A DNA stretch of 64,000 nt from Chryseobacterium sp. H1D6B (GCF_029892445.1 NZ_JARXVJ010000001.1:1984001-2048000), one strand, 5' to 3'. Positions 1 through 9,193 are shown, counted from the first letter of the stretch. A program made the numbers and translations. The notes: generated from the sequence alone by a model not told the origin.

Positions 1-17
1 ATTAGTTTTAATCTTAA

Positions 18-53
18 AAAACAAAGCCGGAAAATCATTTCCGGCTTTGTTTT
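18..53. terminator. Intergenic hairpin, probable terminator
   Basis: A perfect 16-bp stem (18-33 with 38-53) around a 4-nt loop has a GCCGG core and A/T-rich ends. It overlaps the stop codon of the minus-strand acetyltransferase gene and could end transcription from either side. The symmetry is seen directly; the role is inferred. Confidence 0.75.
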
Positions 54-564
54 ATCTATAGACGACATCATAAATTTCGTCTTTAATCTGTTTTAAATTT
101 TCAGGAGAATAATTGGCCAAAAGCCATAGATCGAGAGGTTTCTTACCTTCTCCGTAACTTGGCTGTACATACATTTCATCAATCAGTCTGAAGCCGTTTC
201 TCTGATAAAAAGAATAACGTCTTTTAGCATCGTCATCTAAATGTTCAGGTTCAATTTCTAAAATAATACGAGGGTAATTGTCAAACAAATAGCCTGTAAT
301 ATGAGAACCTAGTTTTTGGCTTCTAAATGCTTCAAAAACTTCAAAGTGCTCTACAAAAACATAATTGCTGAGTTCCCAGATGATCAGATAACCGATGGTT
401 TGGGATTCGTGCAGCACAGAAATTATTTTTACAGAAGGATTGGAGAAAAGACTTGTGAATTTATTCCAGTCTCTTCTTTCTTCTTCAGGGAAAGTGCTGG
501 AATAAGAATTATAAATTTCCTGTACTCTATAATCTTCAGCTGAGGTGATGGGTAAAAATTCCAT
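52..564 (-). CDS. GNAT family N-acetyltransferase
   Basis: The 170-residue protein has the layout of a GNAT acetyltransferase: an N-terminal acceptor region, a central strand (GYLIIWELSNYVFVEHFEV), an acetyl-CoA binding turn near FRSQKLGSHI (about residues 80-90), and the YSFYQRNGF motif that precedes the last strands. Such enzymes transfer acetyl from acetyl-CoA to an amine. The substrate cannot be read from the sequence. The gene lies directly downstream of the PspC-type gene with a 2-nt gap, so it is probably the last gene of a short minus-strand unit with DUF2851 and PspC. Length is normal for the family. Confidence 0.8.
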   Translation of the reverse strand: MEFLPITSAEDYRVQEIYNSYSSTFPEEERRDWNKFTSLFSNPSVKIISVLHESQTIGYLIIWELSNYVFVEHFEVFEAFRSQKLGSHITGYLFDNYPRIILEIEPEHLDDDAKRRYSFYQRNGFRLIDEMYVQPSYGEGKKPLDLWLLANYSPENLKQIKDEIYDVVYR

Positions 565-566
565 AA

Positions 567-788
567 TTATAAATCAAAAACGCTTGGCCTTCTAGTAATA
601 AAGATATCTTTTATCCACAAAGTAAATGCTAATCCTAAATAAATAAGAAAGAAAAAACCTGCTGTTGCAAAAGTCGAATAGATGAAAAAGATTCTTAGTT
701 TAGAAACTGGAATACCAAGTTTAGCACCCATTCTTGTAAGAACGCCAAACCATTCTCTTTCCATTTTATGACGGATATTATCAAACAT
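567..788 (-). CDS. PspC domain-containing small membrane protein
   Basis: This 73-residue protein matches the PspC layout: a short basic N-terminus, the region GVLTRMGAKLGIPVSKLRIFF, and then one hydrophobic helix (about residues 38-60). PspC proteins sit in the inner membrane and are linked to envelope stress in proteobacteria. In Bacteroidota many short stand-alone members have no defined role. The start codon lies inside the last codons of the upstream DUF2851 gene (8-nt overlap), which suggests translational coupling. The family call is good; the function is not known. Confidence 0.75.
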   Translation of the reverse strand: MFDNIRHKMEREWFGVLTRMGAKLGIPVSKLRIFFIYSTFATAGFFFLIYLGLAFTLWIKDIFITRRPSVFDL

Positions 789-2055
789 TTGAAGGTTCTT
801 TTAAAAGTTTAAATCCAATACTGCAATTTAAGCAATTTTTTTCTTCACAGAAGCTTTTATAGTGATAAATCAGGCTCTGGCTTTCTAATGCAGTTTTGAT
901 TTTAAACCCTAAATTTTTCCAATTGCCGATGATTGAATTTTTCTCTGGAGAAATAATTTTATAGAATTCTAAAGTTTCATCTGCCGCTTCTTCATTATGG
1001 TACTTGTGGTAAGTGTATTTTAGGGGAAGAACAGTATTTAAAATAATTAATTCAATAAAATCTTTACTTACTATTTTAGATTGATGAATTTTTGAAGGAT
1101 TGGCAAAATTGTAATGAGAATCCCAATACTCGGATGCCTTTACATTTTTGAATATCTCAATCAGTTCATCTGAATTTTTTATTTTAATAATTTTTGAAAA
1201 TAAACCCTGATGCTGATGATAAAGATTAGCGAGTTGTGATAACCGGATTGTAGGGAAATTGGGAGGTCTGAGCCTTAAAAATTTAGGGTGAAACTTTAAA
1301 TCGGAAATGTTGAATTTTGCTTTTACAAAATCAAATTCTCTTTTCCAAAGCTGCATTTGTTCATCCTGGGGATTTTCAAGCCATCCTGAAATTCCGAATA
1401 ATAAAGCTTCTAATTGAATTTCATTCTGGCGGATCTTATTGATTACTGTAAAATCTAGACTTTCTGCAATTTGTTTAAAAATAAAAGCGTTAACCCTTAG
1501 GCCGAAAGAGTAGGCGAGACTGTGAAATAGAACGGCTTCAAAATTGTTTTTGTACTGTTCTAAACTTTTCTCAAGTTCTACCGATTTTTCCTGTAGTTTT
1601 CTGAGAATATTTTCTTCGTGGAAATTAACAGGAATTTTATCTGTATTAAATATATCTTGGCAGGGAATAAATTGCGTGCTGTCCGCTAATTTCTCATATT
1701 TATGAATGACATTTTCATCGATGAAATGTTTTAATTCCAAAGTTGAAATGTTGCTGCTTTTGAGTTCTTCAATCTCTATATCATGTTCAAGAACAACATG
1801 CAGAATGATGTTTTGATAATTGGGATCTTGAGAATGATGATGGAAGATCCAGTCAGATGATTTTATGTGAAGTTCAATGTTTCCGGCTAAAACTAAGTTG
1901 TTAATTTTAATTTTACCCAAAAGGAAATCCGGCCCTGCATTGGTATTCCATTTACCGAAATCTAAGATCTCAACGGAGTTTCCTTCAATATCCTTGAAGT
2001 CAAAATTTTTGAACACTTTAAAGTTCCAAAGATATTGAAGTAATTTTTCCGTCAT
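781..2055 (-). CDS. DUF2851 family protein
   Basis: The 424-residue protein matches the DUF2851 family of Bacteroidota. The N-terminal block with NTNAGPDFLLGKIKI and NIELHIKSSDWIFHHHSQD is typical, and the C-terminus ends in a short cysteine cluster (CEEKNCLNCSIGF) that is characteristic of the family and may bind a metal. No signal peptide or membrane segment is visible, so it is likely cytoplasmic. The biochemical role is unknown. It heads a minus-strand unit with the PspC and GNAT genes and overlaps the PspC gene by 8 nt. Length is normal for the family. Confidence 0.85.
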   Translation of the reverse strand: MTEKLLQYLWNFKVFKNFDFKDIEGNSVEILDFGKWNTNAGPDFLLGKIKINNLVLAGNIELHIKSSDWIFHHHSQDPNYQNIILHVVLEHDIEIEELKSSNISTLELKHFIDENVIHKYEKLADSTQFIPCQDIFNTDKIPVNFHEENILRKLQEKSVELEKSLEQYKNNFEAVLFHSLAYSFGLRVNAFIFKQIAESLDFTVINKIRQNEIQLEALLFGISGWLENPQDEQMQLWKREFDFVKAKFNISDLKFHPKFLRLRPPNFPTIRLSQLANLYHQHQGLFSKIIKIKNSDELIEIFKNVKASEYWDSHYNFANPSKIHQSKIVSKDFIELIILNTVLPLKYTYHKYHNEEAADETLEFYKIISPEKNSIIGNWKNLGFKIKTALESQSLIYHYKSFCEEKNCLNCSIGFKLLKEPSNV

Positions 2056-2083
2056 ATGTGTCTAGCAAATATAATAGATTCTA

Positions 2084-3232
2084 TTATACTTTAGACACCT
2101 CTTTTTTAAAATTTTCGATAGTAATTTTATACATCTCCTCGTAGATTGGAAGAATGTTTTTTAAATCAAACTTTATAGCCTGCTCTTTCGCATTTACTTT
2201 CATTTCAGCTAAAAGTTCGTCGTTGCTTAATAATTTGATAGTATAGTTGCTCATGGCTTCTACATTTCCTATTTCGGCTAAAAATCCAGTTTCTCCCTGA
2301 ATATTAACTTCTGGAATTCCACCCGCATTTGAACTGATTACCGGAGTATTTGCAGCCATGGCTTCAAGAGCGGCCAGACCGAAACTTTCCTGCTCAGAAG
2401 GAAGTAAGAATACATCTGAAAGCTGAAGAATCCTATATAAATCATTCACCTTTCCAAGAAGACGGATTTTAGAGATCAGATCAGGGTTTTCTTCTAAAAA
2501 TTGATTGATCTTCTCCATATCTGGACCTTCTCCAATGATAATCAGTTTAGATTTTACCTTTTTCTGAACATTTTTAAAGATTTGAAGCACTTCTTCTACG
2601 CGCTTTACAGGACGCAGGTTTGAAACGTGGATCAATATTTTTTCGTCAGGATTCGCAAACTGGGTTCTCTGGCATTCATTACACTCGTCAAATTCAGAAT
2701 TATCAATGAAGTTAGTGATCACCTGTATTTCTTTTTTAATGTTGAAAAACTGAAGGGTATCTTTTTTCAAGCTTTGAGAAACAGAAGTAATAGCATCCGA
2801 TTGGTTAATAGAAAATTCTACAGCATGCTTATAACTTGGGTGCTGCCCTACAAGGGTAATATCTGTACCGTGAAGCGTTGTTACCAACGGAACGTCATTA
2901 TTGTCTTCCTTCAGCATCTGTTTTGCTGTAAAAGCGGCGTATGCGTAAGGAATTGCATAATGGGCATGAAGGAGATCTAATTTATAAAGATTCACAACAC
3001 GGTAGATCATGGAGCTTAACGCGATATCATAAGGCTGATACTGGAAAAGCGGATAAGTCTGGACGTTTACTCTGTGGAAAAATATATTCGGATTGGTAAT
3101 ATCTAGTCTTGCAGGAAGTGCAGAACTGATGAAATGTACCTCATAGCCTTTGTTGGCAAGGGACATCCCAAGTTCTGTTGCTACGATTCCGCTTCCGCCG
3201 TATGTTGGATAGCAAAGTATGCCTATTTTCAT
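2084..3232 (-). CDS. bshA: N-acetyl-alpha-D-glucosaminyl L-malate synthase BshA
   Basis: BshA is a GT4 glycosyltransferase that joins GlcNAc from UDP-GlcNAc to L-malate, the first step of bacillithiol synthesis in the cytoplasm. The 382-residue protein opens with MKIGILCYPTYGGSGIVATE, the glycine-rich loop diagnostic of BshA, and has HAHYAIPYAYAA and TTLHGTDITLVG in the acceptor domain. The GT4 signature SDVFLLPSEQESFGLAALEA is in the C-terminal Rossmann domain. Length equals that of characterised BshA. It is followed 4 nt further on the same strand by no other bsh gene; upstream lies the GH3 gene, also on the minus strand. Confidence 0.92.
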   Translation of the reverse strand: MKIGILCYPTYGGSGIVATELGMSLANKGYEVHFISSALPARLDITNPNIFFHRVNVQTYPLFQYQPYDIALSSMIYRVVNLYKLDLLHAHYAIPYAYAAFTAKQMLKEDNNDVPLVTTLHGTDITLVGQHPSYKHAVEFSINQSDAITSVSQSLKKDTLQFFNIKKEIQVITNFIDNSEFDECNECQRTQFANPDEKILIHVSNLRPVKRVEEVLQIFKNVQKKVKSKLIIIGEGPDMEKINQFLEENPDLISKIRLLGKVNDLYRILQLSDVFLLPSEQESFGLAALEAMAANTPVISSNAGGIPEVNIQGETGFLAEIGNVEAMSNYTIKLLSNDELLAEMKVNAKEQAIKFDLKNILPIYEEMYKITIENFKKEVSKV

Positions 3233-3236
3233 TACT

Positions 3237-4991
3237 TTATTGTTGTTTTGATGTTGTAAATATTATTGAAGCTGCATTTGAAATTTCTGTAACAGATGGA
3301 GAAGATGTGTTGGCATCTATCCCCATTCCGGCTTTCAGATTATCATTTACTAAAACTGGGAGTCTTCCCCAAATTTTTGTTTTTCCGTTTAATGCTTTAG
3401 CTGTTGCCGTCATTGAATCATCATTGTTTTCATAAGAAACCAAAACGGTTGAAATTTTAGAGATATCAATGTCTTTCAATGCATAAGCACTTCCGAATAT
3501 GTTTAGTATAATATTTTGATTTTTTGCTAGATCTGCTATTATTTTTTTTGACTCAGCTGAAACTTTATAAGGTTTATACGCTGTAGAATTATCTTTATGA
3601 ATACCTATGATAACTGTAGAATTAGCCGGAATCGTATTAATTTCATCTGCTTTTTTTACAATCACCGTTGAATTTAAACTTAATTGATCTGCGAAAGTCT
3701 GGTAAGGAGCTTCTTCTAATGGAACATAATAAACTTTTTTGTCATTCACCGGAAGTAATTTTTTACTATCCTTTAATAAAGTTAAAGCATTTGAGTAAAG
3801 ATTCTGAACTAAATTTTTATGAGAATCGTTATTGAGATCATGATTAATATTCTCAGAATTTTTTGGAGTGTATTGGTCTAAACCTAAATAATATTTCGTC
3901 AATAAAATTTTCTTAACACTTTCTTCAACTCTTGACTGAGAAATTTCTCCGTTATCTATTGCTTTCTGAATTAATTTCTTTCCTTCAGAAACACCCTGAG
4001 AAAATAGCATGATATCATTTCCTGCTTTAAAAGCTAAGGCATCCAGTTCACCCGGTTTGTATTTATTGGCAACAGCTCCCATATTAAGGGCGTCTGTAAT
4101 GATTAAACCCTTATATCCAAATTTTTCTTTTAATAATCCGGTGATAATATTTTTAGAAATTGAAGCTGGAATTTCTTTCCCTGATTCTAAAGCAGGAACA
4201 TATAAATGGGCAACCATTACGCCGCCGATTCCTTTGTTCATTAATGCTTTGAAAGGAGCAAGTTCTATATTGTTTAATCTGTCTGAATTATGTGATACGA
4301 CCGGCAGGTCTAAATGTGAATCTGTACTGGTATCTCCGTGTCCTGGAAAATGCTTTATTGCTGCTAGAATGTTGTTGTCCTGTAATCCATTAGAATAAGA
4401 TAATGCTGAACTGATCACATTATTGACTTCAGATCCGAAGCTTCTGTTTCCGATGATGGGATTGTTAGGATTGGTATTTACGTCCACTACTGGCGCAAAA
4501 TCCCAGTTGATGCCCATTCTTCTGCAGTCATCAGCAATTTTGGCAGACATTTGATAAATTAAATTTTTATCTTGTATTGCTCCTAAAGTCATTGCCCAAG
4601 GAAACTTATGCGCGGCCGCTATTCTTTGAAATAATCCCCATTCTGCATCCATCCCGATGATCAAAGGAACTTTTGATTGCTGCTGGAATTCGTTCACTAA
4701 ATTAATTTCTCTTGCGGCATCATCCTGCATAAGAATTAATCCTCCGATTTTATCATTCTGAACAATGCTTCTAACCTGATTTATATGGGCTTCGTCTTTA
4801 TTTGTATACAGTGCAACAATAAAAAGCTGTCCCAATTTTTCATCTTGAGAAAGAGAATTATAGATATTGTCTACCCATTGATGAGCTTTGTTTACATCTG
4901 CTTGTGAAATATTTTTCGGCTGATATTGTGCTGCACTATTTGTACTGATTAATAAGAATATGAAGAGGCAAGTGTAAACTATTTTGTTCAT
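3237..4991 (-). CDS. Secreted glycoside hydrolase family 3 protein (beta-N-acetylglucosaminidase-like)
   Basis: I chose the ATG at 4991, which gives 584 residues beginning with a signal peptide (MNKIVYTCLFIFLL, cleavage near SAAQ); a start 27 nt upstream would only add an unlikely leader. The catalytic GH3 domain carries KHFPGHGDTSTDSH at about 213-226, the His/Asp acid-base loop typical of the NagZ branch, and LIITDALNMGA with the likely nucleophile Asp300. A second GH3 C-terminal domain follows (about 370-580). It probably removes GlcNAc residues from peptidoglycan or glycan fragments in the periplasm. It lies just upstream of bshA with a 4-nt gap. Confidence 0.85.
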   Translation of the reverse strand: MNKIVYTCLFIFLLISTNSAAQYQPKNISQADVNKAHQWVDNIYNSLSQDEKLGQLFIVALYTNKDEAHINQVRSIVQNDKIGGLILMQDDAAREINLVNEFQQQSKVPLIIGMDAEWGLFQRIAAAHKFPWAMTLGAIQDKNLIYQMSAKIADDCRRMGINWDFAPVVDVNTNPNNPIIGNRSFGSEVNNVISSALSYSNGLQDNNILAAIKHFPGHGDTSTDSHLDLPVVSHNSDRLNNIELAPFKALMNKGIGGVMVAHLYVPALESGKEIPASISKNIITGLLKEKFGYKGLIITDALNMGAVANKYKPGELDALAFKAGNDIMLFSQGVSEGKKLIQKAIDNGEISQSRVEESVKKILLTKYYLGLDQYTPKNSENINHDLNNDSHKNLVQNLYSNALTLLKDSKKLLPVNDKKVYYVPLEEAPYQTFADQLSLNSTVIVKKADEINTIPANSTVIIGIHKDNSTAYKPYKVSAESKKIIADLAKNQNIILNIFGSAYALKDIDISKISTVLVSYENNDDSMTATAKALNGKTKIWGRLPVLVNDNLKAGMGIDANTSSPSVTEISNAASIIFTTSKQQ

Positions 4992-5106
4992 AATTTTTGA
5001 ATAAGAACAAAAATACAATTAAAAAAATCAGGATAAACAAAGTTTTTGAGTTTTTTGGTATATGTTTTGAATATGCATAATCAATAAATAACTAAACTTT
5101 TAAAAA

Positions 5107-5631
5107 ATGAAAAAATTTCTTCCACTTTTACTTTTGGCTTTTGTGAGTCTCTTCATATTTAGCTGTGATAAGAATGATGATAATAACTTTGTAGATCACG
5201 ATACCTATTCTGTAGCCTATGATATTACTCCAACTTTTAGTAAAGTTAATAGTAATTTATATGAATATAATGCCGCGTTTAATACTCAATTAGGAACTTC
5301 TGATGTTTTACTTGTTTATATGCAGACAGGTCTTACCAATAATAATGCTCAGATCTGGAAACTTCTTCCTTATACTTTCTTTGTAAACAATGCAAATAAT
5401 GACCAGGTAGATTACTCTTTTGACTTTAGTAAATTTGATTTTGCAATTAATGTAAATTCTACTTCTACATTGAATTTAGATACTAATTCAACTTACTATG
5501 CGAATAAAAGATTTAGAGTGGTAATTGTTCCAGCTAGTACTGGTAAGAATGCAGGTGTAGATTTTAGTGATTACAATAGTGTAGCTAAATATTACAATAT
5601 TGATGAGTCTAAGATCAAGACTAAAAATTAA
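5107..5631 (+). CDS. Putative lipoprotein, unknown function
   Basis: The 174-residue protein begins with MKKFLPLLLLAFVSLFIFSC, a lipoprotein signal with the lipobox Cys at residue 20, followed by an acidic linker DKNDDNN. Such acidic residues after the lipidated Cys resemble surface-export signals in Bacteroidota, so surface display is possible. The rest is beta-rich (for example YAANxT-like and TLNLDTNSTYY stretches) and I do not recognise a family. It is monocistronic, preceded by the divergent GH3 gene and ended by a strong hairpin at 5661-5690. Confidence 0.75.
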   Translation: MKKFLPLLLLAFVSLFIFSCDKNDDNNFVDHDTYSVAYDITPTFSKVNSNLYEYNAAFNTQLGTSDVLLVYMQTGLTNNNAQIWKLLPYTFFVNNANNDQVDYSFDFSKFDFAINVNSTSTLNLDTNSTYYANKRFRVVIVPASTGKNAGVDFSDYNSVAKYYNIDESKIKTKN

Positions 5632-5660
5632 AAATATCTTTTCAGTTTTTTTATAATTAA

Positions 5661-5690
5661 AAAAGCTCTGGGAGAAATTCCAGAGCTTTT
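5661..5690. terminator. Bidirectional terminator between lipoprotein and ribA
   Basis: An 11-bp perfect stem (5661-5671 with 5680-5690) with an 8-nt loop is flanked by A and T runs on both sides. It sits between convergent genes and fits a bidirectional Rho-independent terminator. Confidence 0.85.
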
Positions 5691-5699
5691 GATTTTTAT

Positions 5700-6296
5700 T
5701 TAGTTATCATTGTCATCGAGAAGATGTCCAAAGTAATCTTTTTTTGTTTTTAGATATCCTCTGCTGTTGTCATTAGCAGGAATCTGTAAGGGAATTCTTG
5801 AGTTGAGATGGATATTGCTTTCTGTTACGTATTTTACCTTTTCAGGGTTGTTGGTAAGCAGGTTAATATCTTTTACATCTAATAAGTTCAAAATATCAAT
5901 AGCTACATTGAAATTTCTGTCATCTGCAGGAAGTCCTAATTTTAAATTCGCTTCTACTGTGTCAAATCCTTTTTCTTGTAAAGAATAAGCTTTTAGTTTA
6001 TTGATGATCCCTATGTTTCTGCCTTCCTGACGAAGATAGATGATAATTCCCCCATTTTCATGGATATATTTCATAGCAGCGTCTAATTGCTGCCCGCATT
6101 CACATTTTTTTGAATGGAAAACTTCTCCCGTGATACATTCTGAGTGGAAACGTACATTTACAGGTTTTGAAAAATCTGTATTTTCAGCGACGATTGCCAT
6201 ATGAGGCATCCAGTCGTTTTCGTTTTCGGAAAAAGCAAGCATCCGGAAAGCGCCGTGTTCTGTAGGAACGTTGGCTTCTGCCTGAATTTTAATCAT
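5700..6296 (-). CDS. ribA: GTP cyclohydrolase II (RibA)
   Basis: RibA converts GTP to 2,5-diamino-6-ribosylamino-pyrimidinone phosphate, the first step of riboflavin synthesis. The 198-residue stand-alone form is seen, not the RibBA fusion. The zinc ligands C54, C65 and C67 lie in the motif from SECITGEVF to KKCECG. YLRQEGRNIG and NNPEKV are the other family signatures. It is the last gene of a minus-strand run and follows the lipoprotein gene by 17 nt. No riboflavin (FMN) riboswitch is evident upstream, as expected for an internal operon gene. Confidence 0.93.
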   Translation of the reverse strand: MIKIQAEANVPTEHGAFRMLAFSENENDWMPHMAIVAENTDFSKPVNVRFHSECITGEVFHSKKCECGQQLDAAMKYIHENGGIIIYLRQEGRNIGIINKLKAYSLQEKGFDTVEANLKLGLPADDRNFNVAIDILNLLDVKDINLLTNNPEKVKYVTESNIHLNSRIPLQIPANDNSRGYLKTKKDYFGHLLDDNDN

Positions 6297-6313
6297 TAAT
6301 AATTGTATGTTAT

Positions 6314-6763
6314 TTAGTTTCCTTTTAGAGAATCTTCGATTACAGAGATATTTGTTTTTAGTCTTACTAAATATCTATTAAGTATCTCATCATCATCTTT
6401 ATCAAGATGCTGTCTGAGTTTTTGAATTTTTTTATAAGATTTTTCAAAGCTTTTAATAGATCTATCTTTTCCTGACATATTACCGGCATCTAATGCATAT
6501 AAATAATTTTGCAGACTGTATTTCAAGTTTGTTACTTCATTATTTAGATCAGTATTTTTAAATTTAGGAAAAGTAGAAATTAAATTTGAAATCTCCGAAG
6601 CATTTACATTTTCTTTAATGTTAATACTCTTCTTTAATCCTCTATCAGAGTCTGAACTTTTCGCTTCACTATAAAAACTGTTAGACAACGGTGAAAAATT
6701 TAATTTCTCCGTTGCACAAGAAGTGATAATGATCAGTACTCCAAAAAAAAATAGTTTTTTCAT
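6314..6763 (-). CDS. Putative lipoprotein, unknown function
   Basis: A 149-residue protein with lipoprotein signal MKKLFFFGVLIIITSC (Cys16) and a mainly helical, charged body (about residues 40-145) with heptad-like spacing. I do not recognise a family. Its start overlaps the stop of the DUF4254 gene by 4 nt, so the two are translationally coupled, and ribA follows. The position within an operon of envelope genes (EnvC-like, TatA) suggests an outer membrane-anchored periplasmic protein, but that is inference. Confidence 0.75.
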   Translation of the reverse strand: MKKLFFFGVLIIITSCATEKLNFSPLSNSFYSEAKSSDSDRGLKKSINIKENVNASEISNLISTFPKFKNTDLNNEVTNLKYSLQNYLYALDAGNMSGKDRSIKSFEKSYKKIQKLRQHLDKDDDEILNRYLVRLKTNISVIEDSLKGN

Positions 6764-7374
6764 TTTTGCTTTCCCTTTTGATAAAGGATTGGGTTAAGAC
6801 TTTCATCGTTATACATTTTCATTTGTTTGTATACTTTCATCTTAACATCACCATTTTCAATATCAGTAAGCAACTGATTAATAGAAGTCGTTAAATCCTC
6901 TTTTTGCATAAGAAGCACGTCTAATTTTGCCTGGCAGTTTAGACGGTGTTCTTCAGAAGCAGATTCTCTATTGGCCTCTAATGACATATGAAAAACCTTT
7001 AACGCTAATATCGATAATCTATCCACAGCCCAAGCGGGTGTTTCAGTATTGATTTTTGCATCAGGTTTAGGAGTTATATTTTCAAACTTTTTAAGAAACC
7101 AACCATCTATAAATTCCACTAAATCAGTTCTATGTTGATTAGAGGCGTCTATTGTTCTCTTTAATTGAAGAGCTTCAGTTGGATTAATATTTTCATCTCT
7201 AATTATATCTTCCAAATGCCATTGAACGGTATCAATCCAGTTCTTTGCATACAAAATTCGTTCCAAACTATCTTTTTCGAACGGGTTATTAATTAGAGTG
7301 TTAACATCATCAAACACGTGATAGTCTTCAATAGATTGATTGAAGACTTTCCATGCAGTCTCGGTAAAATTCAT
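6760..7374 (-). CDS. DUF4254 family protein
   Basis: The 204-residue all-helical protein matches DUF4254 of Bacteroidota. The N-terminal MNFTETAWKVFNQSIEDYH and the motif WIDTVQWHLEDIIRD with RTDLVEFID are family signatures. No signal peptide or membrane segment is visible, so it is probably cytoplasmic. Its function has not been established. It lies between tatA (16-nt gap) and a lipoprotein gene (4-nt overlap), and this position next to cell-envelope genes is a common arrangement in flavobacteria as far as I recall. Confidence 0.8.
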   Translation of the reverse strand: MNFTETAWKVFNQSIEDYHVFDDVNTLINNPFEKDSLERILYAKNWIDTVQWHLEDIIRDENINPTEALQLKRTIDASNQHRTDLVEFIDGWFLKKFENITPKPDAKINTETPAWAVDRLSILALKVFHMSLEANRESASEEHRLNCQAKLDVLLMQKEDLTTSINQLLTDIENGDVKMKVYKQMKMYNDESLNPILYQKGKQK

Positions 7375-7390
7375 TAATTCTAGGAAATTT

Positions 7391-7603
7391 TTAGTTGCTA
7401 GAAGAGTTTTCGTTCGTAGAAGAAGTTTTATTTTCTGAGCCAGGTTTATCTTCTTCTTTTACAGCATCTTTAAATTCTTTGATACCAGAGCCTACTCCTC
7501 TCATTAGTTCAGGGATTTTTTTTCCTCCGAAAAGTAAAACAAGAAGGACTGCTACAATAAGGATGTGCTGCCATGATAAGGCTAATATTGTTAATGTTTC
7601 CAT
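7391..7603 (-). CDS. tatA: Twin-arginine translocase subunit TatA/TatE
   Basis: TatA forms the translocation assembly for folded proteins in the inner membrane together with TatC. The 70-residue protein has an N-terminal hydrophobic helix (about 6-22), the hinge sequence LFGGKKIPELMRG with the conserved FGxxxxP pattern, an amphipathic helix (GSGIKEFKDAVKEE), and a charged, Ser-rich tail. This is a normal TatA. No tatC is in the window. It lies 30 nt downstream of the EnvC-like gene on the same strand. Confidence 0.9.
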   Translation of the reverse strand: METLTILALSWQHILIVAVLLVLLFGGKKIPELMRGVGSGIKEFKDAVKEEDKPGSENKTSSTNENSSSN

Positions 7604-7633
7604 TTCTAAATTTTTTACAAAGTTAATCTTTTT

Positions 7634-9193
7634 TTAATACGAAACCCAACCTAATGGATCAACTGGTGTACTTCCGCTCCATACCTGGAAATCAAGAGTG
7701 TAAGAACCGTCGAAATCTTGTCCTACAGTACCCACAGGAGTGCCTGCAGAAACCTGCTGTCCTTTAGATACACTTACATTTCCTAGGTTAGAATAAATTG
7801 TAAAATAAGTTCCATGTTTTAAAATAACGGTTTTGGTACCGTCACTATTTGCTAAGACAGATGAAACTGATCCTGGAAAAACAGATTTTGCCCGTGTACC
7901 GGAAGGTACAGAGATCTTTATACCATTATTTTCCTCAACAATATTTTTGAAAACCGGATGCGGCTGTCTTCCGAAACGATGGGTAATCTGTCCTTTATCA
8001 ACAGGGAATCCTAATTTTCCTCTGTTTTCTGCGAAATTATTTCCTGCAACTGTAGAAGAAACCCCAAAATTGGTCATCGCTTTAGATTCAGCAGCTTTTT
8101 TCTCGTCTTCTTTTTTCTTGTCTAGTGCTGCTTCTGCCGCCTTTGCTGCTAATAATTTGTTATTGGCTTCTTTTGACCGTGCATTGGCTTCCTCAGATGC
8201 TTTTGTAGCGGCTATTTTTCTTGCAGCGTCTTTTGCACTGGCTTCTGATCTTGCTGCCTCTTCAGTGCGTTTTCTTTCTTCTTCAGCTCTTTTTGCGGCA
8301 AGTTCTGTTGCTTTTTTAGCTTCAGCTTCGGCTAATTTTCTTTCTCTTTCCAGCGCTTCAGCTCTCGCTTTATTTTCAGCTTCGATTCTTGCTTTCTCTC
8401 TTTCGGCTGCAATCTTAGCCAAACGTATTTTTTCTTCTTCAGCTTTTCTTCGGGCTTCTTCGTTTGCTTTTGCAATTCTTATTTCTTCCGCAATAATTGA
8501 TCTGATCTGCCCTTCCAGAGCTTTAGACTGGGTCTGCTTCTGCTTAAGTTCTGCTGTAAGTTTCGATTCATTTTTCTTGAAATCTGATACTAACTGTTCT
8601 TTTTGAGCTCTTTCAATATTGATTGTTGTTAAGTCTTTCTGTTGATTGACTAAGAGATTTTCCTTTTCTTTAGCCGACTTTTGTTTTAGAGCTATGGATT
8701 GTTTTATTTTAGTGGCTGCATCAGTGATTTCAGCTGCTTTTTTATCTTGATAATCTGAATACTGCTTTAAATACTGTACTCTTCTTATTCCTTCTCCTAG
8801 ATTTTTAGAAGAAAGAATGAAGGTTACTTTATTTTGTACCCCTTTATTTTTGTAAGCATTAACCAAAACTTCTGCATAGTTCTTTCTAAGGACAGCTAAT
8901 TCTTTATTTTGACGGTTGATCTCCAACTGACGAAGATAAATATCGTCTTCAATAAATCTTTTTTCTTTTTGGGTATTGCTGTATACCTTTTCTCTTAAAG
9001 AAAGCTTTTTATTGACGCTGGTAAGATATGCTATAGAAAGCTTAGATTCGTTTCTTGTTTTTGCTAGATCAGAATTTATTTGTGCAATTTGATTTTTAAG
9101 TTCGGCGTTTTGCTTTTGAAGCTGTTCTTTTTTTTGCCCAAAGTGCAAACTGAACAACAAAATACCTATTAAAAAGCTAAATTTTTTAATCAT
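7634..9193 (-). CDS. EnvC-like murein hydrolase activator with degenerate M23/LytM domain
   Basis: EnvC-type proteins sit in the periplasm and switch on cell-division amidases. The 519-residue protein has a signal peptide (residues 1-19), a coiled coil (about 20-230), a very Ala/Glu/Lys-rich helix (about 240-360), and a C-terminal LytM domain (about 395-510). The canonical zinc ligands are replaced: the HxGxD site reads NNGIK and the LHFE-like site reads TLDFQVW. The domain is therefore probably catalytically dead, as in E. coli EnvC. It overlaps the DUF4292 gene by 4 nt and precedes tatA. The repetitive helix produces long shadow frames on the opposite strand. Confidence 0.85.
   Translation of the reverse strand: MIKKFSFLIGILLFSLHFGQKKEQLQKQNAELKNQIAQINSDLAKTRNESKLSIAYLTSVNKKLSLREKVYSNTQKEKRFIEDDIYLRQLEINRQNKELAVLRKNYAEVLVNAYKNKGVQNKVTFILSSKNLGEGIRRVQYLKQYSDYQDKKAAEITDAATKIKQSIALKQKSAKEKENLLVNQQKDLTTINIERAQKEQLVSDFKKNESKLTAELKQKQTQSKALEGQIRSIIAEEIRIAKANEEARRKAEEEKIRLAKIAAEREKARIEAENKARAEALERERKLAEAEAKKATELAAKRAEEERKRTEEAARSEASAKDAARKIAATKASEEANARSKEANNKLLAAKAAEAALDKKKEDEKKAAESKAMTNFGVSSTVAGNNFAENRGKLGFPVDKGQITHRFGRQPHPVFKNIVEENNGIKISVPSGTRAKSVFPGSVSSVLANSDGTKTVILKHGTYFTIYSNLGNVSVSKGQQVSAGTPVGTVGQDFDGSYTLDFQVWSGSTPVDPLGWVSY

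Noticed and set aside
7833..8606. 257-codon frame on the plus strand opposite the EnvC-like gene
   Set aside because: It is a shadow of the Ala/Glu/Lys-rich helix; its Ser/Ala/Phe-rich translation has low complexity and matches no family, and the minus-strand gene explains the codon pattern.
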